A stretch of 64,000 nt of DNA, taken from the NCBI GenBank assembly GCA_025786725.1, contig JAHLTZ010000008.1, forward strand, positions 496,001-560,000, written 5' to 3'. Of the stretch, positions 24,899 through 37,356 are shown in pieces. The position numbers and the translations under genes were made by a program. This DNA is from Syncephalis fuscata (Eukaryota > Zoopagomycota > Zoopagomycetes > Zoopagales > Piptocephalidaceae). Below the pieces are notes generated by a model. That model was not told the origin of the DNA. It saw only the letters and a list, made by a program, of their open reading frames with translations, and searched no databases. The first letter of the stretch is position 1. Each line of letters starts with the position of its first letter.

Positions 24899-27003
24899 GT
24901 TTATAGCTACTATGGTGTTGAGAAAAAGAAAACAGGAAATGAAGTAAAACGAGTATCGGTGTTATTATTTGCATTAGCAAATTGACTAATGCTACTTACT
25001 ATAATTACTACAATAGTAGCTAAAACTGATGATACTAACTTATTAGTAATAACTATGTTTATTTCATTAATGTCGAATAATCAAAACATAGAAAAATATT
25101 GTACATATATGACGTATTTATTTAATATAATTATTTACCTACTCGATTTGTTTTAATATTATTTAAAGTTGCTTGCAATACTTTAATATCATCATTTGGT
25201 TAATATTAGTGATAATCAATATCATTATTTATCAGTTTCAGTAAATAACTAAATGTTAAACTACCATGTCTATCGTTATACTCGCTAGTCATAAAGTTAC
25301 TTGGATTTTAATACCGCTATTTAATACTCTATTGTTTGTTGGTAAAAGCGCAAGTAGGTAATTACCAAGTATACTCTAGTGCAGCTATTTGCTTTGTTGT
25401 TTTTCGCATTATTCTGCACTCTTTACTTATTTAACAACAGCAGCACTAAAATTAACCTTATTACAGTTAGTTACTGTGTTTTTAATTAATAAGATACATT
25501 ATAAAAAGAACGACATAGCAGTATCGATAGTGAATAAACTGCAAAATATCGAATGTGGCGCGTTTAGTGTGAGAGTGGTGGCAGTTTGGATATTAATTTA
25601 TGCTAATGTGCTAGTTGTACTGCTCATCATTATTAAATTATTATTGAACGTCGTTTACATTGCATTATCTGTTACAAATGTATATGTTGATTTTTGGTTG
25701 TACTGTCACAGAGACATAATACTTGTGGCTAGATTTATTACTGCCTAAAAACAGTAGATCTGACCAAATTCCAAGGTTAGGACGATTAGCAGTCCCGTAA
25801 CATCATGGTGATACTTTGTTATAGATTGTTAAAAGTAGCGTAAGTGTTACATTGCTATCACTCAGCATTTCAACACAACCGACTTTATTAGCTTGATGCA
25901 TCCACCGCTGCCCACACATTGGCTTTCGTCCACGTTGCAGTTATATCAGCCGTACACGTGACCAATGGCGAACATCAAAGTATGGTAGCGAAAAACAAAA
26001 CAAGCAGTATGAGTACGCGTTTACGCGGAAAAGACTGCGTGTAAACGTAATTACTTACTGTATATACCTGTGTATATTGCAGTCTATACTTTACACAACA
26101 TTCATACTTTTTCTAAAAATATAGGTCATTATGATTGATATTCTAATTTCTACTGGCTGTCTTTATCTAAAATCATAGCAATTTATTGTTTATTCAAATT
26201 AAACTAATATTAATGTCGGACTTTGAATTTTTGCCTGACTAAATTACACACCACTCCACCCAGCACCAAATATTCACCATATGACTAGTCATATGAATTA
26301 TCTATTCATATGATCAATCCGATGACTAGCCATATGAACTCACTCCTGACTAACCCATGATCTTATGACGATGTTGATTGATCGCCGACGTCATAGTATC
26401 ATTATTACTATTATTATTACTATTATCACACGGTTATACTAATTATTTAGTATATAAACCAACTCATTTTATTAACCAATAAACAATATCTTACATCCAA
26501 TTGTTGAACTGTCTTATCTAACACACACATTCTATTGATCAAATCCTACGATAGTCAGAAAGTAGTGACTTTGACGACAATTAACATTAGTACAGCTTAC
26601 AACATCAGAAAAGTAAATAGCTAGTAATCAAAATCTATTACACTGTAAACGAGAACATTAAATCCGAGACACTTGGTAAGAATGTGAATCAAAGAGCCGT
26701 CAGAGATGATAACTGATTTGATCAATAATATATATTGTGCTGGGATTGGTTCGGACATTGCAAGCAGGTTTCAGCGGTTGTTTTGTTTCTCTATCTACAT
26801 AAATAGCTGTACTCTTCCTACAATCGTATTACTGTTACGCTTTGTATGTAATAACGCTACCACTTGATGCTGAAGACTTTATAGCTATAAAATGCTCATT
26901 TCTCGATTATTAACTTGTTTATATTATTCTTGTCTACTTGTGGAATAGTTATTCCTTGCTAACACACAGTTATTTTTATCGTGTTTGTTGCTGTAGAAAA
27001 ACA
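24899..27003. other. divergent intergenic region, no gene supported
   Basis: Between the deacylase and the dioxygenase, which start outward. A 119-codon hydrophobic open frame at 25389-25748 begins at TTG and contains no ATG, so I do not call it. Around 26275-26345 the motif GACTAGTCATATGAA recurs in near-palindromic form, followed by a TATATAAACC box at 26450-26459; this could be a worn solo LTR, but I cannot find matching termini. Confidence 0.35.
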
Positions 27004-28652
27004 ATGCCACGTTTTGTATTTACACATACCAAGTTGTTGGTAAAACCAATTAAGACTTGTAAATTACCTGTGCCATTTGCCTGTCATTTCTCTACTGTCA
27101 GTAGTTCTGCCACAACGAGAGAAAGTTGCGAAAAAACGGCCATATATGCCTCTTGCTGGAAAAATCCATATCCAGATGATCAATTTGTAGTTAATGATTA
27201 TAATGGATTTCTTCCGCGCCAAGACCCATTAGTACGTCTTCCAAAAGAGTATGTTTCTTTAGAAAATTTACTGCAGCGTATGAGTATAAAACAACCGGAT
27301 GGCTCCCCAGGCTTACTAGAAGACAATGGATTTGGCAATGCCGTTTTGAAAGAATTCCCAGAATACGATGTTACTCGTGTAACCGATACTCGGATTTTAT
27401 CCGGTTAGTAAATCAGTAAATGATTGATAATAGTAAATTTAGCAACTTGATAATGTTTAGCACTTTATCGAGACCTGACTTTTGCCGCCAGTGCCTACTT
27501 ATTAGAGCCATGTGATGTGCAATTCCGCAAAACTGGCGAGTATGGTCTAGGCCGAGACGTACTTCCCCGTCAAATTGCTGTTCCATTGAGTGCTGTTGCT
27601 CAAAAAATAGGTGCACGCCCTTTTATGGAATATGCATTATCCTATGCTTTGTATAACTACCGTCGAGTGGACCCACTACGCCCACTAGACTACAAAAACC
27701 TTAAGCTTATACGCACATTCTCTGGCAATCAAGATGAACATGGCTTTATTCTTGTACACGTGGCAATGGTGCGATATTCCAACGCTCTCGTCGCAGCCTG
27801 TATTCGCAGCCTTGATGCGGTAGAAACTAAGGATCGCAAAGCATTTGATTCTGCCATGAAGGATGTTCGATCGATATACAATGAGATTATTGGAACTTTA
27901 GTTACTATGTGGAATCGAAGCGCACCCGAGAAATATTTAAGCTATCGCACTTTTATTATGGGAATTAAAAATCAAGTAAGTTTATCGATAAACTTTATAA
28001 ACATATCTAACATGACTGCTTTTAGCCTATGTTTCCAAATGGCATCATTTACGAAGGTGTATCCACCGAACGATTCAAGTTGCGTGGCGAATCTGGCGCC
28101 AACGACTCGATGATACCGCTTGGTGATAACCTTCTAGAACTTACAGCAGGCCATCCTAATAATCCATTGACCGAAGTGCTAAAAGACTTTCGCACGTACC
28201 GTCCACGTAATCACCGACTATTTCTTGAGCATATAAATTATCGCGCAACCTCACTTGGTTTACGTAAATTTGCCACGGCTGACGCTAATTCTGCTGCACT
28301 CTACCTTGCCAATCTTGATTTAATTCGATCATTTCGGCACCACCACTGGATGATGACAAAAGAATACATTATTAAACGTAGCAAACATCCAGTGGCCACT
28401 GGTGGATCACCCATTGTGACTTGGCTTCCAAACCAATTAATCTCTGTATTGGATACAATGAAAGAAGTAACCGACAACATTCAAATGAATCGGCTAACCG
28501 TGGATAATCATACTTTAGTAGCCGATATTAATCATCGCGCTTCGGCCGAAAAAAGAACACTTGCTCGTGAAGTGGCACAACTAGCTAAGCAAAGAGGTCG
28601 CAAAGCCACCCAAGTGGATGCTGTAGAAACGATTTCTACCAGGACGCAATAA
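27004..28652 (+). CDS. BNA2: indoleamine 2,3-dioxygenase (tryptophan to N-formylkynurenine)
   Basis: Haem enzyme that opens the indole ring of tryptophan, the first step of kynurenine/NAD biosynthesis in fungi. Exons 27004-27403, 27461-27975 and 28026-28652; 1542 nt, 513 aa. Family marks: ALYRDLTFAASAYLLEP, RPFMEYALSYALYNYRR, GVSTERFKLRGESGANDS (IDO signature region), RNHRLFLEH and SFRHHHWMMTKEYI, which includes the proximal haem histidine, then ATGGSPIVTWLPNQL. Exon 2 starts at 27461, because that keeps ALYRD. The first 45 residues are basic and Ser/Thr-rich, possibly a mitochondrial presequence; the ATG at 27004 is the first in frame. The name BNA2 follows the yeast orthologue. Confidence 0.9.
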
Positions 28653-29722
28653 TAAAGTTGTAATAAATTATAAAACCGCTATGAAAATACAGTAATAGTT
28701 ACAGGTATATAAGGTGCGTAAAAATGTAAATTAGTTTTTATTAATAATAATACATAACCAATTATGTAGCTATTTTTTAGATTGCAGAAGATCGCATCGT
28801 TTGAATGTAAGATTAAAATAAATTACAGTTACTAAATATAGAGGTAGTAAAGTCATTGTATTGGCTAAATTCTACTTTAGCTTCTACATTTTGAGTTTAC
28901 AAAGCAAAATCCACTCCAATTGAAGTCATGCTGTTATGCATAACATAATTGTATTATTTTATATTAAATACTGTTAATAAACTGATTTAAATAAATAATT
29001 TAGCATGCTATTTGATTTCTTTGAAACATTTAGGGCCAATTATTGTTGTTATTGCCATGTGTAGAAAGATTGGTCAAATATTGACATTATTATATAATTT
29101 AATTTAAGCTATTAGCCATTTAATATGGTTTGTGGTCAAATGACTACATTTAATAAATTCAATCTATTGAACATGCTAATGGATGGTGAATGACATTAAA
29201 TATTAAATCAAAAGGCGCTGAAGATTAATAAATATAGTGTGAATGGATTGTTGCTTATTAAATTTGTGTTATTAAGTGGTCATTATATAATTAGTATATA
29301 ATGATTAGTTACGCGGTAAATTGTAGTGTATCATATTATCACGTGTTTATATTAAGCGTGGTTTACCATAAAAGGAAATGTATTCAAGGTGAATATCTGA
29401 CGGCCAAGCCTTGAAATGTTGCAAGTGAATGTGGTATGATTTACGTTATTTTTAACAAAATTAAACGAAGTCGACATAGCACCGCTTCAATAAACAACAC
29501 TGTTTAGCATTAAAAACTGATTCATGGTTTATTGTTAAATTAAGCCATTAATCCCTTTGTTTCCAGTTTAACGTTAGGGGCTCAAAGTACAATGGCTCTA
29601 TTAAATCCAATAAAATGCGTGACTAAACACGCAGCTAGCACGCACACATCCATTCTATTCACCAATTGTTTCACTAATTATCTTTTACCTTTTACTTTAC
29701 CGTTATCATACTTAGTTGAGTC
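28653..29722. other. intergenic spacer with one dispersed-repeat copy
   Basis: About 1.1 kb between two plus-strand genes. AT-rich, no gene-like frame. The dispersed repeat copy lies at about 29110-29200. Confidence 0.4.
29110..29200 (+). repeat. dispersed repeat family, copy C
   Basis: GTGGTCAAATGACTAC near 29131 is followed by CTATTGAACATGCTAATGG near 29163 and GTGAATGACATT near 29186, the same blocks and order as copy A at 9998-10110. Confidence 0.5.
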
Positions 29723-30505
29723 ATGGGATTTGACGCTGGCGGTAGCGCTTTAATGGGACCACTGAAGCAGGTCTATTCAGTGGCTCTGGCTTTCCGTCGT
29801 CCTTTTGCAGTAGTTGCCAAAGCTGTGAATGAGTTTTTAAAAGCGCCCGTCTCGGTCAACTTGACTAATAAAAGCGACCTTGTTCTGCTTAATGTCGCTT
29901 ATCATACAATTACTGGAAGCTGTATCTACCCAGGCCGACATCCTGTGCTTCGGCCAGGCAAAAAAGACGTCTATAAGTTCTCCAGTCCGGGGAAAAAGCC
30001 ATCCAACTGTGGCTATATTGTATTTGAACTGCGCGAAAGCCAAAATCAGCTATCAACGGCATTGCGGCACTATGTTGTGGTAGGCTGGCGCACTGGCCGA
30101 TTCCAGCGTAAACCGCGAGTTATTGTTCACATCTATAGCGTTGAAAAGAAGTATTCAATATGCACAACGCACGAACTGCTACAAGCAAGATGCCGTGACC
30201 AAAGGTGCTACTTATCAAGTGCATGTTCAACAGAGGCCTATTGCACCACCGAAATTGGCCCCAGAAACTATTACACAGTTAATGTGGCCATCAACGATGT
30301 ATTGCCGGCCACTCTTAACATTGAAATGACCAATGCCAGCAATCCAGGCTATATTACACGAGGCTACCATCCTACATGTCGTGGGTAAGTACCATTATTA
30401 TTATTATTCTACAATTCTATAGCACTTATACAATGTTGTTTTAGACACACACGATATGGAGATATGGACTCGAGACTTTCTAAACCATATACAAAGCGAC
30501 CCTGA
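29723..30505 (+). CDS. unrecognised beta-rich protein, paralogue 1 of a tandem pair
   Basis: Exons 29723-30384 and 30445-30505; 723 nt, 240 aa. No known family recognised with confidence. An amphipathic N-terminal helix (residues about 12-42) leads into a beta-rich body: VNLTNKSDLVLLNV, GSCIYPGRHPVLRPG, CGYIVFELRES, HYVVVGWRTGRF, and a second half rich in Cys and Tyr. The gene at 31702-32824 has the same order of blocks (VSN or LTN start, TG-C-PP/PG, CVIYEVRD or CGYIVFELRE, VAGAW or VVGWR), so they are tandem paralogues. The layout of helix plus beta-sandwich resembles actinoporin-type membrane-binding proteins, but that is a weak, eye-level impression and no activity should be assumed. No signal peptide. 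Confidence 0.7.
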
Positions 30506-31701
30506 CTGTAACTCCGTTTTTATCATTTTTATATTTTTAAATACAATACTCTTACTATTTGGAGGAATTTGCCAAAAGGCTTTGTTTTTCTGTAATGATG
30601 TTCATTGCAAACTAAATACTCTTTAAAAACATGTTTTCTTTTTGATAGCCATTTCATTAGTAGTTTGTATTTGTTTTTCAATAAAAACTTTTATTTTAAT
30701 ATTAACTACTGTTTCAACATTATTAGTGCTAATTCTTAAAAGCATATTTTCGTATTGTATTTTTGAGTTATATTTACTACAAATATATCGCTGGAAGTCT
30801 TTCAACAGGTAGAACATGGTTGGCATTACTGTTAATATTGGTATAATCAACTAAACTACGTAAATAAACAAAGTTTTAAATTAAAATTCATTGCATTTAT
30901 TGTAATTAGCTTTTTTCTGTCAGGTAATTTGAGCTATTAGTATAAGTTAAAGCTATTTGATACTAAACATTTAAGCTATTTTTTCCATTTCTTTCCTTCT
31001 TTGGTTACTTGGTCAAAGCTACATCATTCTTTTTTATTGAATCAAAAGCATATTAGATTTTGTAATAAGAAATAACCACACTTGTTAAGCTATTACAGTT
31101 GTTAGTGTGTATTAAATAGTCAAATATGTATTTAATGCTTTTACTTGTACATTTTTAACTTTACATTTAAAAATGTAGCAATATCATTTACAATTGCCAA
31201 CAAGCTTAAACTTGTCAGTGGCAATCCTCGGTTTTTTGATACTGGTAAACATAATCTTTTCAAATAATTTATTAGACATCGCATGTAATTGAAAAATACA
31301 GTTGGGCTATTGCAGTTACTTCTGGCACACAATACAATACTTTTATTACTTGATATACACAATCATATAATTATTTGCACAATTGTAGCATAACATTAAG
31401 CTATCCAACCAGTTATTCAAGTTACATGATTAACACTTTACTAGCACATATTTAGTATCTTTGCCTTGACACTTGCTATTGTTGTATAGCCATGCGCCAC
31501 TAACACGTGACTCTTTGTTCTATGCGCAGATACGCATGATAAGCACATGTTTTCTTCAAACAACTCGCCTATTTACACACAATCCTTATTGCTATTCACC
31601 TGTCCTTAGTATCTCGTTTCATATTCCACACGCTGAGCGTGCCATTCCGTTAACTTAATTACTCTATTCTGCTTCTATTTGCCGCAAAACAACAACTAAT
31701 C
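30506..31701. other. intergenic spacer holding a transposon relic
   Basis: Between the tandem paralogues. Most of 30630-31330 is a decayed transposon (separate entry). No other gene seen. Confidence 0.45.
30623..31362 (-). mobile_element. decayed Mutator-like transposase 3' fragment (copy 2)
   Basis: On the minus strand a partial frame reads STNNVET, then EKQIQTTNEMAIKK, matching the corrected end of the transposase at 63.5 kb (STNNVET, EKQIQTTNET). Upstream parts match the 6.6-7.06-kb copy at the DNA level (TTACTTGGTCAAAGCTACATC near 31010; CAATTGCCAACAAGC near 31190). Frames are broken, so it is inactive. Confidence 0.55.
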
Positions 31702-32824
31702 ATGGGTGACAATACTGCCGACGCAGCCAATTTGGTGCTGAACAATATGGCAAGCGTAGCGAAAGTGTTTAGTGGCGCACGCACTGTATTATCTGAGTTT
31801 CAGCAAACAGTACAACAAATGCAAGAAACAGACAAAATGCATCGTACGTCCACTGCAATTACTGTATCAAATCAACATCAGCACCTTCAGCTTATTGACG
31901 GTGCCTATGTGACATCAACCGGCCTATGTGACCCGCCAATTAATCTATTTATTAATACTGGAGAAACGCAGCGATGGGTATTCAATTCAAGTGTTCTGAA
32001 GTTCTCAACAAAAGGATGTGTTATATATGAAGTGCGTGACTTGAAAAACGGTCTAGGCTCCGACTTTGAGGAGCTAGTGAACTCAGATAGCGACGATTAT
32101 GATACCGCAAAAACAGCTGCTAATGACGAAAAAAGATTACCCACTCAAAAAGAGCGTGTTTTTATTGTAGCTGGTGCATGGGCTGGCCTATGGAAGCGCA
32201 GTCGTATGATGCTCGGCGTATTTAGAACAACTGACAACTTTGCTTTGACGTCAGATCCTGGGCGACAAGGAGCCTATAAAGCCATAAAAGGCGAATTTTA
32301 TCCTCCAGGTGCCCGTTTGCGTGTAGGTGGTCGTCTAGGCAGTGAAGGATTTTCAGTAACTGCACAAATGAACGAAAATAATCCAGCACGTATGACGGTG
32401 GTTCTTGAGCATTGGGATTGTTGCGATACAGAGGAAGGTGGCTATGTAGCTACAAGGTAATTAACAGCAGTTTTTAATTAATACGAATTAAGTAATAGCT
32501 AAATTGTATTGATATAGAGCCAGAGGTGAAAATGATGTCACTTTTGCAAAATACACGCCACCAACTTTGCAAACACCGCTATTTGTAAGACCACGTAACT
32601 ATATTTCCAAGGAAGACGACGAAGAGGAAGAGGAAGAGAAAGAAGAAGAAGAAGAAGTAGTAGAGAAAGTAGAGAAAGAAGAAAAGAAAGATGCTGCTCC
32701 TACTGGTGATGCTGAACCAACATTTAGTAGCATAGGTGATGCTACACAAGCTATTCTAGATGTAGTGGGTGGTCTTGGTGATAATAACAAGCCAGAAGAC
32801 GAAAAAGCTGAACAAAAGGAATAA
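31702..32824 (+). CDS. unrecognised beta-rich protein with acidic tail, paralogue 2 of a tandem pair
   Basis: Exons 31702-32456 and 32518-32824; 1062 nt, 353 aa. Shares block order with the gene at 29723-30505: a helix-forming N-terminus (residues 10-45), then ITVSNQHQHLQLIDGAYV, CDPPINLFINTGE, STKGCVIYEVRDL, VFIVAGAWAGLWKRS. It carries an inserted acidic stretch (residues about 125-150, DFEELVNSDSDDYD) and a long Glu/Lys-rich tail coded by a GAA/GAG-rich tract at 32610-32690. No signal peptide or membrane segment. Function unknown. Confidence 0.7.
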
Positions 32825-33522
32825 CATCACTTTAAAATACTAAAAGATTATCAGTCAAGTGTTATTATCTAAGAAGGCTGGTGTGGTATTTTTCAACTTT
32901 TCCTTTATATTATTACAAGCAATATGATTTATTTTATTAAACTATTTTACATATTAAACTACAGTGAACATCACAGTAAAAACAGCAATAGTTTTGTTTA
33001 GTTGGTCATTAATATATATATATATATATAATATGTATCAAAAACTACGCTATTCAACATAGTTGAATACTAATAATAGCCTTTTAATCTATACAAGAAC
33101 TGAGCACAATAGCATTGTAACCTATTATTTCTTGTATACAAACATCATCAATATACCAATTGAATCATTTCCATCTCAACGCACGTCACAATAAGGCGTT
33201 GTTGTCTTTATTTACAATTAGAATGAAACGAAATAAGTCATCAAACACACGCACACGCATGTTATATTGATTGTGTGCCATATGACTGTAACACATCAAT
33301 AAAATCTGCTACAATTATAAACATACGTATTTACATACGCAACTGTGTCGCACTTTCAATATATATACACCATCATTCCATTAAATCGACAATGAACAAC
33401 TTCTTTCCCTTCTTTCGTGCCATTACATATTACACCCTCTAACCGACGATTAGCGTAGAACGGATTGCTTGTTCAGGTCCAGTACTGGCTGTTGTATCTA
33501 TACAGCGACAGAAATAAGCACA
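32825..33522. promoter_or_regulatory. 5' region of ATG13
   Basis: About 700 bp before the ATG13 start. It contains a TA dinucleotide run at about 33012-33030. No other feature. Confidence 0.4.
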
Positions 33523-36500
33523 ATGTATCGCTCGGTATCCTCTTCTTCTCGATACTCTGCTTCGCCTCCTACATCAACACTTAGCACTAGTCAGGCTAGT
33601 CAGTCAGGCGGCGGATTAAGCGCAGGAGCAGTTCAAACAGGCGGTAGTGGCAGTAACGGTGGCGCTAGCGGTGGCGGCAACTTTGGTTCTAATAGCCGAT
33701 CAAGTCTTTCGGGAGCTGGCGCCCATCGACTAGAGCAAATCTTGCAGAATTTCTACTTGAAAACCGCACAGATCATCACGCAGTCTAGACAATCGGGCGT
33801 CAATGCGTCTAGTCATTCTAAAGATCCATTGCGGCAACCGTCGTTGGATACGCTCAACAGCACCTCTACAGGACGACCGAGCGGCCAGCCACGCAAAACA
33901 AACAAATGGGTAGGTAGTAGTGTAGCTAACGAACGGAGATGAACGAATGAATATACTGACCGGGGTTTATAGTTTAACATGGAGCTAGAAGATACAGACG
34001 AGTTACGAGACGAGTTAAAATTATGGAAAGCGACGGCTGTACTTTCGGTAACGCCACCACCACCCATGATTATCGAAGTGTTTGTCGATTGTAGTGATTT
34101 GGCACCTTCACAAATACCTGTGTTAATGGACGGCGATCAAGGTAGAAAGGCCAAAATTGAAGGCATTTCAACAAATAGTGGTGGCCATCTGGGATTTGGA
34201 AGCCATCGTCGAAGTACCATTTTGCTAGAATCATGGCAATTAACACTTGAGTAAGTATTATTTACGAGTAATATCGATCAATATTAACGTGAAATTAATA
34301 GTACACAAGCCTCTTCATCGCTACCCGAGCTGCCCACACTTTATAAGCGATGTATTATGTTCTTTCGTGCTCTGTTCACCTACACTCGCCTGTTGCCATC
34401 ATATCGATTATGTCGACGTTTACGCCGATCACTAGGCCAATCGATACCGTTGCATATTGGTTATCGATTTACAACGGTGACTAGTGCACGACCCGATGAA
34501 ATCCAGCTTGAAATGCCTCTAACTGATCTTGAGCCACGTCCTATTACAAATACACATCGTTTTGAAACGGTAGATACACCCGCCGGCTTGTTTACACTAC
34601 AAGTGACCTATCGACAATACTGTGAATTAACGGTCAATGATCCAGAACAGCTGCTTAGTTCGAGCCTAGTTGATATGGAAGAAAACTATTTCTCACCATC
34701 ATTGGTACAAGAATCTAGAATGCGCAGCTTACTTCAACGAGACCTTAAAAGAGATGGCGAACTAAGCATGCCTTCTTCTCCTGTCAATACAGTAAGTAGT
34801 AATAATAATAGCGATAGCAATAATAATACTCTGATTTAATTTATTAATTATATAATAATAATATAGTCGGCTTTACATGCTCAATCGTGGCGAACTGGCT
34901 CATCACTTCGGCCTATGCCTGCTTCATTTCCCAATCCAGCACCAAGTGCTTTTTTTTCTTTAGGCGAAGGTACGCCCACTTCTACCATCAGCAACGGACC
35001 TGAAGAAGATCCAAATCACGCGGCCACATTGCCATTGGACGGATCACCGATATTTAGTCCGCCTCTCTTTTCAACGACTGGTCATGCACCGACTGAATCG
35101 AGAATGCGTTCATTATTGTCGCAAACATCAGCCTATAGTACAACTGATTCACTACCACCATTCTCTAATCCTATAGACATGGTAAGTATTATTATAGCAA
35201 TAATAGCAATAATAATAACAATAGTATTGACTCATGATGATGATTATAGCATAGGCTAGCCCATCGATCATCACGTGGATCAATGAAATCGGTAGCTTCA
35301 CGTTCCAGTTCTCGTCCACCATCAATTGTATCTTCGTCGCCACGTGATACTACTCATTTCATAGCAGGTGGTCATCGGGCATCAACATCTATTGGGTCAG
35401 CAGTCATTGCCACCACACCATCACATATTAATAATAACACTACAAATGTGAATACACATACAAATATTAATACAATCACACCACCCTCTGTATCTAACAT
35501 TTATGCCGGCATGGTCATGGATCGATCATCTTCAGGAAGGCCACCGTCATTCACTTCAATGTCGCCCCATGATATATTTCCACCCCGTAGTTCTCCTGCC
35601 TCTAAAGGATCACCTTCATTGTACGCAATGCATCAAGCAGGCCATAGCTATAGCAATAGCGGTAATATGGATGCTGGTACAGTACCGTCACCTCAAACAT
35701 CTGGCGGTATTCTACCGTCATTTACATTGCCTTTTGCTGTAGCCATTCCATCTCAACGACTATCGGGTGCATCTATTTCATCGCAAGATGTAGTGCCACC
35801 CCGAACATTACCTGTTCATTCAGGATCAAGTAACTTGGCCAGACGTACTTCTAACTCACAATCAGGTAATAATAATAATAATAATAATAATAAGTATTTA
35901 TATAACAAGTAATTAACACCAGTAAATCAAATAGTCAGAAGGGGTCGTAGCAATACAAGACAAAGTGATGAAAGTATTACTAGTGAGCGGCGTCTTTCAC
36001 GTGGATCTGTACGCTCGGTAAGTTTATTAGTACTAAACAGTTAAATGTATATTTATTATGATATATAGTTTACAGCAACTGCATCGCAAAAGGATGTTGA
36101 CGATGTGGCCTCATTTGTGCATATGATTGATACGCATATGTCGATGCAATTAAGTGGAGGCAATGGTGGAGAAGCTAGCAGTGGGCCAAATGCATCATCA
36201 CGTAGACAATCCTCAGATAGACGTCTATCAATTGGTATAGGCCATACGAGTAATACTTCATTACTACTTCATGATACTGATCATGCCTTATCAAGATTTC
36301 AACAACTGCGTGATGAAACAAATCTACTTACTGAATCGATGCAACTAGGCCATGCCTTGTCATCATCACAGCATCCATCTCAGTTAGTGGGTGCATCTGG
36401 TCTACCACCACCATCCACATCAACTATATCGTCGATCTCCTCAATGGCCACTACAGGACGTGGTCGACCTACTTCACGCCATTCATTCACTAATCTTATA

Positions 36501-37055
36501 CTGCCTCATCGACGTACACCGAGCAATGGCAGCATTAATAGTGAACGAACACCAGGGCCTATAATACGTCATTCAAGAGCCAATACATTAGAGGGTGATA
36601 GCGATCAGCCCAGTTCATCGTTACCATTTGCTTCATCGATACCACCAGCCTCTGAGCCAGTATCTAATGAACCACTGTCGACGGCACCAGACTCGCCTTC
36701 AATGGCATGTGCACCATTATTGGCCATTGCTGATCGGCCATTCTTAGCGGATGACTTGCCTGTCCCACTGGCCGATGAAGCAATGAATGATTCGCCTATG
36801 AATCCCAATACACATGTAAGACGTATGTCATTAGTGACACGTGTTCCTAATACTGGTCTATCATTGGAGGATGCATCAATAACGAATACGGATGAGCAAC
36901 CAGATAACTCGTTGTTATCACAGCCATCAAGAGAATTTGGCGGCAATAGTCTAGAAGATGATGGTATGATATTCGGCTTGGCTGATTTATCATTCGGCGA
37001 ACGAAGTGCCGGTAGTGGAGGTGCTGTAGGACCTCATCGACCGCCTCATTGGTAA
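33523..37055 (+). CDS. ATG13: autophagy protein Atg13 (HORMA domain)
   Basis: Regulatory subunit of the Atg1 kinase complex that starts autophagosome formation. Exons 33523-33909, 33973-34250, 34302-34791, 34867-35181, 35250-35865, 35935-36017 and 36069-37055; 3156 nt, 1051 aa. A Ser/Gly-rich lead (residues 1-68) precedes the HORMA domain: RLEQILQNFYLKTAQIITQSR, then NKW-FNMELEDTDELRDELKLWK across the first junction, IIEVFVDCSDL, LLESWQLTLD, LPTLYKRCIMFFRALFTYTRLLP and HIGYRFTTV. The remaining 650 residues are a low-complexity Ser/Pro-rich tail, as in other Atg13 proteins, where phosphorylation and Atg1/Atg17 binding occur. Intron 5 (35866-35934) begins with an AAT microsatellite directly after the donor. 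The start ATG at 33523 is the first in frame. Confidence 0.9.
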
Positions 37056-37356
37056 AAAGAGTGGAAATTAGTATATATGTATGTATCTATGTGGATATGT
37101 ATCCAAGTATCTATGTGCGTGTATTTAGAAAGAAAGAAAAGAAGAAAATGGCTGGTAAAAAGAAACTAGATTCAATGTTATTTGTTAGTTGTTTCTTTTG
37201 TATATTATTTTAATTCTCTATCCAATATTATCTATCATAATCATTATACGATAATAAATAATTATATATTATTATTAAAGTAATAATATAGGAATAATTA
37301 GTTAATTAATTACATTTAATATAATAATCACACATCTTATAACCAAGCAATATATC
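37056..37356. other. 3' flank of ATG13
   Basis: AT-rich sequence with ATAATAAT runs. Nothing gene-like. Confidence 0.4.

Noticed and set aside
25389-25748. 119-codon hydrophobic open frame
   Set aside because: Starts at TTG, contains no ATG, shows no motif, and its Leu/Val/Ile bias is what AT-rich sequence gives by chance.
26214-26530. Possible solo LTR with near-palindromic CATATG motifs, a TATA box and an AATAAA-like signal
   Set aside because: I could not find matching TG...CA ends with target duplications, nor primer-binding or coding remnants nearby.
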